Shown here: positions 1-8,307 of the stretch, one piece after another
Layout: every line of letters starts with the position of its first letter
Numbering within the stretch: position 1 is the stretch's first letter
Assembly (NCBI RefSeq): GCF_009466385.1
Contig: NZ_WIAQ01000031.1
Coordinates: forward strand, 1 to 37,146
From: Peribacillus tepidiphilus
GTDB taxonomy: Bacteria > Bacillota > Bacilli > Bacillales > DSM-1321
Length of the DNA: 37,146 bases
Reading direction: 5' to 3'
Program-made: the position numbers and the translations under genes
Notes under the pieces: model-generated
The model's input: the letters and a program-made list of their open reading frames with translations, nothing else
Databases searched by the model: none
Told to the model about the DNA's origin: nothing

Positions 1-337
1 ACTTCTGACTGTTCAGCTATCTATCACTAGATAGGTTACCAAGATTACTTGGCGTGCCAGCCAGACCTCCCCGGGTAAGAGTGTAATCTTTCCTTCCATC
101 CATCTGCTTCATTTACTCTGTATCACCTTCGGCAGAAAGGACTTTGTTTTGTCTTGCAAACTCGTCCAATGATACCTAGCCTCATATGAAGTTCGTGTTC
201 CTCAGACCGGAAGTTTGCCGCTCGCTTCCTTCAGATTCCATGTCACCACGGACACCCTTGCGTTAAGCTAACTGCTACTTCTGCCTTCGCAGTTCGGGAC
301 TTGCACCCTATAGATTACACCCATGCCGGGCGCACAC
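1..337 (-). mobile_element. Group II intron, 5' portion (truncated by the window edge)
   Basis: On the minus strand the element starts at 337 with GTGTGCGCCCGGC, matching the GUGYG 5' end of bacterial group II introns. It is followed by a structured, GC-rich ribozyme-like sequence up to the window edge. The same sequence starts at 37008 on the plus strand with about five substitutions over the shared 139 bases. No intron-encoded reverse transcriptase is visible; by family knowledge it would lie beyond the edge. The intron begins one base after the U-tract of the fumarase terminator, in the same orientation as the terminator. Insertion behind terminators is known for bacterial class C introns, but I did not assign a class from structure. 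Confidence 0.85.
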
Positions 338-376
338 AAAAAAAAGCCAACCGCTTATCTTATTGCGGTTGGCTTT
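338..376 (-). terminator. Rho-independent terminator of fumA
   Basis: A perfect 12-bp stem (343-354 with 365-376, arm GCGGTTGGCTTT) is followed on the minus strand by a run of T down to 338. It lies just behind the fumarase stop codon, and the intron starts directly after the T run. Confidence 0.93.
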
Positions 377-387
377 CCGTATCTTTA

Positions 388-1932
388 TTAAAATACCTTT
401 TCTTTAAATTGCTCTAGTTTTTCAAGGGACGATTTTTCGATGTCCTTATGCAGGCTGTTTCCATGGGAATCCATCGTGACGACCGCTTTGAAGCCTTCTA
501 CTTTCAAGTGCCACATCGCTTCTGGTATACCAAATTGCATGAGGTCCACACCTTCTACGGATTTAATGCAATCTGCATAATATTGGGCAGCTCCCCCGAT
601 TGCATTTAAATAAACTCCACCGTGCTCTTGTAGAGCCGCCAATGTTTTAGGACCCATGCCACCCTTTCCGATTACTGCACGAATACCAAATTTCTTCATG
701 ATCTCTCCCTGATAAGGCTCCTCACGAATACTTGTTGTTGGACCTGCAGCTTTTACGTGCCAGTTTCCTTCTTCATCCTTTAACATAACTGGTCCGCAAT
801 GATAGATAATTTGTCCATTTAAGTCCACTGGTGAGTCATGGTCCGTTAAGTATTTATGGATCGCATCACGACCTGTGTAAATCATGCCATTAATTTTTAC
901 AACATCGCCCACCTTAAGCGAACGAATCTTTTCTTCTGTTAACGGTGCTTCTAAAATAATTTCATCTCCAGACGGTTCTACAGCAGCTGCAATTTCTTGC
1001 TCTGCTTCAGAGGCGAAATTAATTTTTTCCCCTTCTTGATACAACCACTCCTGAATTTCACCCGTTTCAGGATTCACTTTGACACCAAGACGGCGGAAGG
1101 CCCAGCAGTTATAGGCAACAGAAACGAAGAAGCTCGCAGGAATGCGGTGCATTACACCGATTTTGCATCCAAGCAGTGTCGTTTCTCCACCAAATCCCAT
1201 CGTTCCGATTCCTAATTTATTGGCATTTTCCATAATGTATTCTTCAAGCTTGCGCAAATCCTCATTCGGATTGACATCATCATTGCTTCTGAACAGCTGT
1301 TCTTTCGCTAAATCATATCCCGAAGAACGGTCTCCACCGATTCCGACACCAATGAATCCAGCACTACAGCCTTGTCCTTGCGCCTGATACACAGAATGAA
1401 GGATACACTTGCGAATGCCATCCAAATCTCGACCCGCGCGGCCGAGTCCCTCAAGCTCACATGGCAAGCTGTATTGAATGTTCTTATTTTCACAGCCGCC
1501 GCCTTTTAAAATAAGTCGAATATCAATATAGTCTTTTTCCCATTGTTCAAACTTCATGACAGGAAGTCCCAGTCCTAAGTTGTCCCCGCTGTTATCCCCC
1601 GTTAGCGAGTCCACTGAATTTGGACGCAGCTTGCCGTCTTTTGTAGCCTGAGCAATTGCGTTTTTAATCGCTTCTTTTATTTGCAGCTGATTAACTCCAA
1701 CTGGTGTTTTAATTTTAAACGTTGGAAGGCCGGTATCTTGACAAATGGGTGATACATTTTCATCTGCCATCGTAATGTTTTGCGTGATCGTTGCTAAACT
1801 CATCGCTGAACGAGTACCAGCATTTTCTCGTTCCTTTGCTTTTTGAATCGCTCTTCTTACATCTTTCGGTAGATTCGTTGATGTTTCTACAATCAGCTTG
1901 TACATACTTTCCTGGAACTTCTCGATATTCAT
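388..1932 (-). CDS. fumA: Class I (iron-sulfur) fumarate hydratase
   Basis: This enzyme interconverts fumarate and malate in the TCA cycle, in the cytoplasm, using an oxygen-sensitive [4Fe-4S] cluster. The 514 residues cover the fused form: an N-terminal alpha-type part (about 1-290) and a C-terminal beta-type part (about 330-510). Likely cluster ligands, by comparison with E. coli FumA, are C64 (in CQDTG), C189 (QGCSAG) and C276 (YNCWAF). The C-terminal half carries GKGGMG and the GGAAQYYAD stretch typical of the family. The ATG is preceded by a strong AGAGGGGGAG ribosome-binding site. It is monocistronic, with its own terminator at 338-376. Its upstream region (1933-2119) contains a possible TATAAT but no clear -35. 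Class I rather than class II fumarase fits the anaerobic gene set further along. The class is certain; the choice of fumA as symbol is conventional. Confidence 0.95.
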   Translation of the reverse strand: MNIEKFQESMYKLIVETSTNLPKDVRRAIQKAKERENAGTRSAMSLATITQNITMADENVSPICQDTGLPTFKIKTPVGVNQLQIKEAIKNAIAQATKDGKLRPNSVDSLTGDNSGDNLGLGLPVMKFEQWEKDYIDIRLILKGGGCENKNIQYSLPCELEGLGRAGRDLDGIRKCILHSVYQAQGQGCSAGFIGVGIGGDRSSGYDLAKEQLFRSNDDVNPNEDLRKLEEYIMENANKLGIGTMGFGGETTLLGCKIGVMHRIPASFFVSVAYNCWAFRRLGVKVNPETGEIQEWLYQEGEKINFASEAEQEIAAAVEPSGDEIILEAPLTEEKIRSLKVGDVVKINGMIYTGRDAIHKYLTDHDSPVDLNGQIIYHCGPVMLKDEEGNWHVKAAGPTTSIREEPYQGEIMKKFGIRAVIGKGGMGPKTLAALQEHGGVYLNAIGGAAQYYADCIKSVEGVDLMQFGIPEAMWHLKVEGFKAVVTMDSHGNSLHKDIEKSSLEKLEQFKEKVF

Positions 1933-2119
1933 ATTTCTCCCCCTCTTTGCTTACAAAAAATTCTGACTAATTGATGTCTTTGTTATAAATGAAGTGAACC
2001 AAGCATACGATTACTTCAAAGTCAAAACCAAACTTTCAACACGTTTAATTATACTCCTATCTCTATTCTTCGAAAAGGGTGATGCTGCAACCAGTATAAA
2101 GGAATCATTTTTTAATCAT

Positions 2120-2143
2120 AAAAAAAGAGCCATAATGGCCCTT
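2120..2143 (-). terminator. Terminator overlapping the stop codon of the small SE1561-like gene
   Basis: An 8-bp stem with one G-U pair (2125-2132 with 2136-2143) is followed on the minus strand by a T tract. The first arm includes bases of the TAA stop at 2142-2144. Confidence 0.8.
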
Positions 2144-2330
2144 ATTTAACTTCGCGTTTTTTGAATTGTTCACACTTCGTTTCAAGTTCATCAATGATTC
2201 CTATTAATCTGTCGATATCTTCTAGGCCCGTTTCTTCAGGATCTATGTTTTCCAACACTTCAAGAAACATGGATAATCTTTGCTTTAAATAGTTTAATTG
2301 GTCTTCACGGTCATATATAGCCTTACCCAT
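2142..2330 (-). CDS. Small SE1561-family-like protein
   Basis: A 62-residue, highly charged protein with no signal peptide or membrane segment. It is predicted to be mostly helical, with leucine/isoleucine spacing suggestive of a short coiled coil (YLKQRLSMFLEVLENI, then LEDIDRLIGIIDELE). It resembles the small conserved Bacillales family named SE1561, whose function is unknown to me. The ATG has a good AAGGAGAG ribosome-binding site, and a terminator overlaps the stop codon, so it is a genuine single gene. The assignment rests on recalled sequence similarity; the existence of the gene is more certain than the family name. Confidence 0.8.
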   Translation of the reverse strand: MGKAIYDREDQLNYLKQRLSMFLEVLENIDPEETGLEDIDRLIGIIDELETKCEQFKKREVK

Positions 2331-2411
2331 TAAAAAGTCTCTCCTTTCGCTCTTACTTATCCTAGCCGATTACCTATTAAAATTCAATATTTTCAAATAT
2401 AATCAGGATCA

Positions 2412-2440
2412 TTGACTTTATTTTTCTCATTTTTCATAAT
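2412..2440 (+). promoter_or_regulatory. Sigma-A-type promoter of yfkAB
   Basis: TTGACT at 2412-2417, a 17-base spacer and CATAAT at 2435-2440, about 40 bases before the start codon. The match is good in both spacing and sequence. Confidence 0.6.
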
Positions 2441-2480
2441 GAGACAGTAGCACATACTTTTTTCTTTGAGGAGATCTAAA

Positions 2481-3614
2481 ATGATTACAGAAAAAAAGAT
2501 TCTGCCGACAATTAGCCCAAGCTACGATCCTTGGGAGGCATATTTAGATATAAATCAATACGGAAAGCTAACGCTCACGAATATTGAATTCACGACAACT
2601 ACTTTATGCAATATGAGATGTGAGCATTGTGCGGTGGGATATACCCTCCAGACGAAAGATCCGGACGCCCTCCCATTGGAGCTTTTGATTAAGCGGCTTG
2701 ATGAGGTAAAAGAGCTACGATCGTTAAGCATCACGGGCGGTGAGCCGATGCTTTCGAAAAAACAAGTGCAAAATTATGTGCTTCCACTTTTAAAGTATGC
2801 TCACGAAAGAGGTGTCCGTACACAAATCAACTCGAACCTGACGCTTGATTTGGAACGATACGAAGAAATTGCTCCTTATTTGGACGTTCTCCATATTTCA
2901 CATAACTGGGGAACCATTGATGATTTTATCGACAACGGTTTTGCCATGATGGAGAAAAAGCCGACGAGAGAGCAGCGTGCGAAGCTTTTTGAAAAAATCA
3001 TTGAAAACAGCAGAGCGTTAACAAAAGCCGGTGTGATTGTATCCGCCGAAACAATGCTGAACAATCGTACACTTCCACATCTAGAAAAAATCCATAAGCA
3101 AATTACAGAAGAAATGGGCTGCCAAAGACATGAGGTGCATCCAATGTACCCAAGTGACTTTGCCTCTTCCTTGGAGGCGCTCACGCTCGATGAATTGCGT
3201 TATGCAATCAATCATTTGCTTGAAGTCCGGAACGAAAATGTATGGATGCTATTTGGGACGCTTCCTTTTTATCCTTGCAGCGATAATAAGGAAGATTTGG
3301 AGCTGCTGCAAAAGCTTTACACGGCAAAAAATGTTACAGTCCGCAATGATCCAGACGGTCGCTCTCGCTTAAATGTTAATATTTTCACTGGAGAAGTGAT
3401 TGTAACAGATTTCGGCGATGCACCACCGCTAGGAAATATTCAGTATGATACGCTTCAACAGGCTTATGAAAACTGGATGAATTCTAATTTGGCAAAAGAA
3501 TTAAATTGTCATTGCCCTGCTGCCAAATGTCTTGGACCTAATGTTCTTGTAAAAAATGCGTACTACCCCGACATGGACTTTACTAAGCGCAGGGCTAACA
3601 TTTCGCGCCCCTAA
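2481..3614 (+). CDS. yfkAB: Radical SAM/CxCxxxxC-motif protein YfkAB
   Basis: A cytoplasmic radical SAM protein of unknown substrate. The SAM-binding cluster motif CxxxCxxC is at C43, C47 and C50, and a C-terminal CxC(x4)C motif (C343, C345, C350) probably binds an auxiliary iron-sulfur cluster. GGEPML matches the radical SAM glycine-rich motif. I start the gene at ATG 2481 (377 residues), because GAGGAGAT lies 5 bases upstream. An in-frame TTG at 2466 would place the start inside that ribosome-binding site. In B. subtilis the neighbours are likewise yfkD and chaA (yfkE), so this is conserved synteny. A bidirectional terminator separates it from the convergent yfkD. The family is confidently assigned; the reaction is unknown. 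Confidence 0.92.
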   Translation: MITEKKILPTISPSYDPWEAYLDINQYGKLTLTNIEFTTTTLCNMRCEHCAVGYTLQTKDPDALPLELLIKRLDEVKELRSLSITGGEPMLSKKQVQNYVLPLLKYAHERGVRTQINSNLTLDLERYEEIAPYLDVLHISHNWGTIDDFIDNGFAMMEKKPTREQRAKLFEKIIENSRALTKAGVIVSAETMLNNRTLPHLEKIHKQITEEMGCQRHEVHPMYPSDFASSLEALTLDELRYAINHLLEVRNENVWMLFGTLPFYPCSDNKEDLELLQKLYTAKNVTVRNDPDGRSRLNVNIFTGEVIVTDFGDAPPLGNIQYDTLQQAYENWMNSNLAKELNCHCPAAKCLGPNVLVKNAYYPDMDFTKRRANISRP

Positions 3615-3624
3615 AATGCTAGAT

Positions 3625-3664
3625 AAAAAAGCTATGCCAAGACATCATTTGGCATAGCTTTTTT
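3625..3664. terminator. Bidirectional terminator between yfkAB and yfkD
   Basis: A perfect 16-bp stem (3625-3640 with 3649-3664) around the loop starting GACATCA, with A and T runs at the outer ends. It can terminate both converging genes. Confidence 0.95.
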
Positions 3665-3671
3665 CATATTA

Positions 3672-4487
3672 TTATCTAGGTCGATCTGAAGACAAGAATC
3701 CGAATGACAAATGATCCTGCACAGGAATCCAAGCTCCGATTCCCTGAGATGTTACGTTTTTGATTACGATTGATTTTTTATTGCCCTTTAATACGAGAAA
3801 AACTTCTCCGTAAGTGACTTTTCCTTTTTCATTTACTGCTGGCGCATAAGCGTACAGGTAGCCCAATCGTTTAGGCATAATGTTATATACTTGTTCTTTT
3901 TTCGTGCCTGCCCCGATGATGGTTTCAAAAGAAAGCGGTAGGTTTGTTTTCTCACCTGCTTTAATGAGCATCATTTTTTGTACATCATCAGCAGCGGGAA
4001 TTTTTGCTGTCAATCCGCCCTTTACAATTTTTTGGGCTTCTTGAACGTAATGAATTTGATAAGGGGTTTTACCTCCTCGGTTATCAAAATAATTGGTATT
4101 GATTTTTTGAAATTCCCAATTTGGTGCTGTTTCTGTAGATTGATAATTCAATGCCCAGTGCCCAAGATAAATGGTAGCTCTATATCCAAAGGCAAGCGGT
4201 GCCTTAGAAATATTTGATTCATTAAGCATATGAATGAGCTCTGGATTTTCAATTTTTACATTGGAAGAATCAATTAATTCCTGAGCAAAATCACTTGGCT
4301 GTAAATATGGTACATCCTGTGTAGGATTAGGATACGTATTTTCCTTCGCAATGTTTAAAACAGAAGATGGGATGGATACTCCTTTATCAGCCTTTCCACT
4401 AACTTCTATTTCTTCAGCTTGAGAGTTTAAACCAAAAGGTACACTTATTGAAATACAAAGCAGCCAAATAAAAACGAAACGTTTCAT
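3672..4487 (-). CDS. yfkD: YfkD-family exported protein
   Basis: A 271-residue protein with an N-terminal signal peptide (MKRF, a hydrophobic stretch to about residue 20, probable cleavage near SQAEE). The remainder is soluble and rich in beta-type sequence, including PLAFGYRATIYLGHWALNYQ. It matches my recollection of B. subtilis YfkD, a Bacillales-restricted family with no known biochemical function. It presumably acts outside the membrane. The ATG is preceded by AAGGAGTG. It is convergent with yfkAB and shares the terminator at 3625-3664, as expected for the yfk locus. No cysteine or catalytic motif is evident in the mature part. Confidence 0.88.
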   Translation of the reverse strand: MKRFVFIWLLCISISVPFGLNSQAEEIEVSGKADKGVSIPSSVLNIAKENTYPNPTQDVPYLQPSDFAQELIDSSNVKIENPELIHMLNESNISKAPLAFGYRATIYLGHWALNYQSTETAPNWEFQKINTNYFDNRGGKTPYQIHYVQEAQKIVKGGLTAKIPAADDVQKMMLIKAGEKTNLPLSFETIIGAGTKKEQVYNIMPKRLGYLYAYAPAVNEKGKVTYGEVFLVLKGNKKSIVIKNVTSQGIGAWIPVQDHLSFGFLSSDRPR

Positions 4488-4557
4488 GATGTCGCACTCC
4501 TTTTGAGCAAATAATCATTTTGTTGTTATTGTTCGCGTACATCATGATTCTTATACA

Positions 4558-5160
4558 CTATTGCATCTTCGTCCATTTTTCGACTAGTGGGAAGAAAAAT
4601 CCGACAAGGGGACCGATGGTAAAAGTAATGATAAGCGTACCAATACCGATTGGCCCTCCTACTAATAGAGCAAGCGACAACCCGAACACTTCACCAATCG
4701 TTTTGGCAGCCATTAACGTTACTTTAAATCTTTTATGTATAGCGATCATTAATTGATCTATTGGATTGACCGGGAACTTGGCTTGCAAATATAGGGCTAC
4801 ACCGAAAGATAAAATGATAATCCCGCATAAGAGAACGATCAATTTTACAATTTGACCAGAAGGAGTCCATTCTGAAAAAACAAAGAGCAGCCAAAAATCA
4901 ATAAACATTCCAATTACAAAAATCGTACCAAGCGCCAAAAACTGTGGTTTTTCTTTTAATAGAAAAGCATTTAAAAGCATTAAGCAAGTGCCTGTAATCA
5001 TGAGCCATCGGCCAACTGTAAGTCCGACACTTTCATAAAGACCGACATGCAGCGCATCCCAAGCTCCAGTTCCGATATTTGCTTTAATCGTTAAAGACAC
5101 CCCAAAAGTTATAATAAATATGCCTGTAAAGAAAATGACAAATCGCTTAAATAATTGCAC
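4558..5160 (-). CDS. YczE/YyaS/YitT-family membrane protein
   Basis: An integral membrane protein with about five hydrophobic segments. It carries the family signature near the N terminus, GVSLTIKANIGTGAWDALHVG, followed by the LQAKFPVNPIDQLM region in the second half. The role of the family is not firmly known; B. subtilis YczE is needed for surfactin production. I place the start at GTG 5160 (200 residues), because AGAGGAAC lies about 6 bases upstream. The in-frame ATG at 5178 (206 residues) has no ribosome-binding site and would contain that sequence in its own codons. It stands alone between yfkD and chaA, where B. subtilis has other yfk genes. Confidence 0.85.
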   Translation of the reverse strand: MQLFKRFVIFFTGIFIITFGVSLTIKANIGTGAWDALHVGLYESVGLTVGRWLMITGTCLMLLNAFLLKEKPQFLALGTIFVIGMFIDFWLLFVFSEWTPSGQIVKLIVLLCGIIILSFGVALYLQAKFPVNPIDQLMIAIHKRFKVTLMAAKTIGEVFGLSLALLVGGPIGIGTLIITFTIGPLVGFFFPLVEKWTKMQ

Positions 5161-5178
5161 AGTAGTTCCTCTTTTCAT

Positions 5179-5523
5179 TAGAATGTAATATTTTTGTAAA
5201 GTTCTGAATATTTACAAATATCTAACATTCACGTATAATAAGCTTAACCTTTCAAAAAGGAGGGAAAATCGTTCATACCGTACCACAATTGAAAGGGAGG
5301 TATGTCTATCGATTTATATTCCAAAACCTAGCCAAACATGCTGGATTACGTAAGAATATCAAAAATGAAATGTAAAGTTGGTGAGCATCCTAGAATATTG
5401 TTTCGATTACAACGCTATGGATTATGTAGGTTTCATGGATTGAAAGTAACAGTAATTCTACCGTAGTAAATCAAGATATTTGTTGGATTAGAACATGTAC
5501 TTAAGACTATTTTCTAAAACATA
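5179..5523. other. Intergenic region with a possible decayed small gene
   Basis: No confident gene is present. On the plus strand there are two strong ribosome-binding-site-like motifs (AAAGGAGGG at about 5258-5266 and AAAGGGAGG at 5292-5300). ATG 5302 opens a frame that stops after nine codons at TAG 5329. The same frame then runs open from ATG 5338 to TAG 5466 (42 codons, MLDYVRISKMKCKVGEHPR and onward). I recognise no family. It could be a small gene broken by one stop codon, or chance. Confidence 0.35.
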
Positions 5524-5558
5524 AAAGGACTCTGCAAATTGTATCACATTGCAGAGTC
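5524..5558 (-). terminator. Terminator of chaA
   Basis: A perfect 10-bp stem, GACTCTGCAA at 5528-5537 with its complement at 5549-5558. The T-rich side faces the minus strand (TCCTTTTA) and also, more weakly, the plus strand. It follows the chaA stop codon closely. Confidence 0.85.
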
Positions 5559-5575
5559 ATTTTTATATTTATTTT

Positions 5576-6637
5576 TTATAGTAGGAAAAAGCCAATTCCC
5601 ATAATAATATAAGCAGCTAATAATGTGGCTCCTTCAAACCAGTTTGTGTCCCCGTCATTCGAAATGACGATCATAAGAAAAACTGATGTGACCATCGCAA
5701 TAAGCTCTGGCATTGTAAACACCAATGGCATAGAAGTTGGGAATAGAAGGGAGACTAATACAAGCACAGGTGCTACAAACATCGCTATTTGCAGAGTTGA
5801 GCCAACTGCAATTTCAACAGCAATGTCCATTTTGTTTTTATAGGCAAATATAATTGCAGATGCATGCTCTGCTGCATTCCCCACAATGGCCACGATGATG
5901 ACCCCAATAAAGAGCTCCGTCCAACCGAAAGACTCAGCTACAACTTCAAATGTGTGGACCAAGTTCTCAGAAACATAGGCAACAGCAATAGTGGAGAGCA
6001 ATAAGATTAGAACGGAAGTGCCTTTCCCCCATTCCGGTGTTTCCTCTTCATGATTTGAACCGGTTTCTTCTTTATGCTGATATACCCCGCGATGGGTTAC
6101 AAGTTTAAAGAATAAAGCAGCTAAATATAAAGCAATCATAATAATGGAAATACCAACGCTTAACGAAATGGTTTTAGCATCATTCATCGTTTGAGCAAAT
6201 ACTTCTGGAATAACAAATGCGACGACTACAGCAAAAACAAGCAGTCCAGCATTATGTCTAGCATCAAAAACATTAAAGCTTTGTCTCTTATACTTCAATC
6301 CTCCAATGAAGAACGATAATCCCGCAACTAAAAGAAGATTACCTAGTACCGAACCTGTCAACGAAGCAAGAACGACTCCAACCAATCCTGCTTTCAAGGC
6401 AAAAATCGAAATAATTAATTCAACCGCATTTCCAAAAGTAGCATTCAGCAGTCCACCAATCCTAGGCCCCATGACTACCGCAAGGCTTTCTGTTGCTCGT
6501 CCCATATAGCTGGCCAATGCAATGATGGTAACACAATATATTCCAAACATCACAACGCTTGGCCAGTGCATCAATGAACCTGCTACAGATAGCGGTACAC
6601 CTGCCAAAACAAGTATTAAAAAGATTTTATTTGTCAT
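5576..6637 (-). CDS. chaA: Ca2+/H+ antiporter (CaCA family, ChaA/YfkE)
   Basis: A membrane antiporter that exports Ca2+ in exchange for protons. The 353 residues give about eleven membrane segments in two homologous halves. Each half carries the CaCA alpha repeat: GNAVELIISIFAL in the first (near residue 70) and GNAAEHASAIIFA in the second (near residue 255); the acidic residues in these motifs bind Ca2+. An acidic loop (EETGSNHEEETPEWGKG, around residue 190) separates the halves. Length and order match B. subtilis YfkE (351 residues), and the yfkD and yfkF neighbours support this. The ATG has GAGGGAAG upstream. A second purine-rich motif (minus-strand AAGGGAGG at 6703-6710) lies further upstream with no convincing gene attached. 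Confidence 0.93.
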   Translation of the reverse strand: MTNKIFLILVLAGVPLSVAGSLMHWPSVVMFGIYCVTIIALASYMGRATESLAVVMGPRIGGLLNATFGNAVELIISIFALKAGLVGVVLASLTGSVLGNLLLVAGLSFFIGGLKYKRQSFNVFDARHNAGLLVFAVVVAFVIPEVFAQTMNDAKTISLSVGISIIMIALYLAALFFKLVTHRGVYQHKEETGSNHEEETPEWGKGTSVLILLLSTIAVAYVSENLVHTFEVVAESFGWTELFIGVIIVAIVGNAAEHASAIIFAYKNKMDIAVEIAVGSTLQIAMFVAPVLVLVSLLFPTSMPLVFTMPELIAMVTSVFLMIVISNDGDTNWFEGATLLAAYIIMGIGFFLL

Positions 6638-7000
6638 ACACTTCCCTCACAATCCGAAAAATTCTTATGATATTCGTTCAGATGGTTCAATGAACTTGAA
6701 TACCTCCCTTAACGGATTGAACCATTTGTCTCTAATGAAATGGATTTCTTCTTCATTAACATCATCCGCTTTCATAATAAAATACAGGGATTTATTTCCT
6801 TACTAGGAAATATTATAAATTATACTGCTTTCTACTTCTTTTCTTCAACCATTATCTCATTTCCATTCATAATTCTACCGCTTCTGCCTTGTGCAATCTC
6901 TTTTTTACTATTAAGATTACTAAGAAGCTATTTTCTAAATTGTCCGTCAGTCCTTACTAAACAGGCAGGCGAGTAACGCATATATGATTAAGGAGTACTT
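6638..7000. other. Divergent intergenic region between chaA and yfkF
   Basis: These 363 bases hold the start regions of two divergent genes and no coding sequence I can support. A perfect short hairpin, TTTCCT-TACT-AGGAAA (6796-6811), is followed by TATAAA-like sequence (about 6815) that could be a -10 for yfkF. The plus strand is markedly pyrimidine-rich. Overlapping open frames in this stretch have no ribosome-binding sites. Confidence 0.5.
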
Positions 7001-8182
7001 ATGAATCAATCTTCTTTACGTTTTTGGATACTAGTCACGATTGTAGGGATTTCAGGTTTTTCACAAGGAATGCTTTTGCCCCTCATTGCAATCATCTTTG
7101 AAAATGATGGTGTTAGCTCTTCCATGAACGGATTGCATGCGACGGGCCTATATATTGGAATTCTTCTTGCCTCCCCGCTCATGGAAGCTCCCTTACGTAA
7201 AATGGGCTATAAGCCGCTCATTTTAATAGGAGGCGCAATGGTCATATCAGCGCTTCTTTTATTTCCTGTCTGGAAATCGTTTTGGTTTTGGTTTGTCTTA
7301 AGGCTGCTAATCGGCATTGGCGACCATATGCTCCACTTTGCTACTCAAACATGGATTACGGCTTTTTCCCCTGCTCATAAAAGAGGACGTAATATCTCTC
7401 TTTACGGCTTGTTCTTCGGTTTGGGATTTGCGATCGGTCCATTAATGACAAGATTTGTGGAATGGAATGAGGCTGTTCCTTTTATCGTTTCTTCCATAAT
7501 CAGCTTATTTGCATGGGGAACCGTTTTTCTATTAAAAAATGAATTTCCGGAGCGAGATATTGAGACATCTTCTTTCCTTGGAACACTTGTCCGCTTCAAG
7601 AAGGTGTGCCAATATGCATGGGTTGCATTTCTACCTCCATTTGGTTATGGTTTTTTAGAAGCCTCTTTGAATGGAAACTTCCCAGTATACGCCCTTCGTT
7701 CGGGAATTAACGTGGAATCAGTATCGATCCTGCTTCCCGCCTTTGCATTTGGCAGCATTATATTTCAGCTGCCACTCGGGCATATGAGCGATAAGTTCGG
7801 CCGTAAGAATATCTTACTTTTCGTCATGCTCTCAGGCTTTGTATGTTTCACAGGAGCTGGTTTATTGCAAGACTCTGTTTTAGGGTTATTTATTTGTTTT
7901 CTGTTAGCAGGAATGATGGTTGGATCGACCTTTTCCTTAGGCATCAGCTATATGGCTGACCTTTTGCCAAAAAATCTTCTTCCTGCAGGAAACTTAATGT
8001 GCGGCATATTCTTCAGCTTCGGCAGTATTTCAGGGCCATTTGTCGGCGGCATCGTCATCCAGTATTTTTCTGGCGGGTCCTTCTTTTATATGATCAGCTG
8101 CATGCTGCTACTCATATTCTTTGCCCTAACCGTATTTAGGCAGAAAACAACCGTATATGAAAATATATCTACTACTAAATAA
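7001..8182 (+). CDS. yfkF: MFS transporter, YfkF-like
   Basis: A 393-residue major facilitator protein with 12 predicted membrane segments. The MFS loop 2-3 equivalent is weak, but a clear D-K-F-G-R-K motif (GHMSDKFGRKN, about residue 262) marks the loop between segments 8 and 9. A long cytoplasmic loop lies near residues 180-200. Size and position next to chaA match B. subtilis YfkF, a transporter of unknown substrate. The ATG is preceded by TAAGGAG at good spacing. It is transcribed divergently from chaA and ends before the hairpin at 8225-8258. Assignment to MFS is firm; orthology to YfkF rests on size, recalled similarity and synteny. Confidence 0.88.
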   Translation: MNQSSLRFWILVTIVGISGFSQGMLLPLIAIIFENDGVSSSMNGLHATGLYIGILLASPLMEAPLRKMGYKPLILIGGAMVISALLLFPVWKSFWFWFVLRLLIGIGDHMLHFATQTWITAFSPAHKRGRNISLYGLFFGLGFAIGPLMTRFVEWNEAVPFIVSSIISLFAWGTVFLLKNEFPERDIETSSFLGTLVRFKKVCQYAWVAFLPPFGYGFLEASLNGNFPVYALRSGINVESVSILLPAFAFGSIIFQLPLGHMSDKFGRKNILLFVMLSGFVCFTGAGLLQDSVLGLFICFLLAGMMVGSTFSLGISYMADLLPKNLLPAGNLMCGIFFSFGSISGPFVGGIVIQYFSGGSFFYMISCMLLLIFFALTVFRQKTTVYENISTTK

Positions 8183-8224
8183 GAAATGCAGAAAGCTAAC
8201 ATTTTCGAAAATAATGTATGAAAT

Positions 8225-8262
8225 AGGGTGAGTCCTTTTATTTAAAGTAGCTCACCCTTTTT
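8225..8262 (+). terminator. Terminator of yfkF
   Basis: An 8-bp stem AGGGTGAG (8225-8232) with CTCACCCT (8251-8258) and a T run after it on the plus strand. It may also block readthrough from the convergent EamA gene. Confidence 0.8.
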
Positions 8263-8307
8263 GATGTTTTAATTTCAATAAATTAAATGGTCCTTACGAA
8301 AAAACTT

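Noticed and set aside
6640-6697. A short upstream frame starting at TTG before chaA on the minus strand, overlapping its ATG
   Set aside because: The purine-rich motif is about 12 bases from the TTG, too far for good initiation, and the peptide has no recognisable feature.
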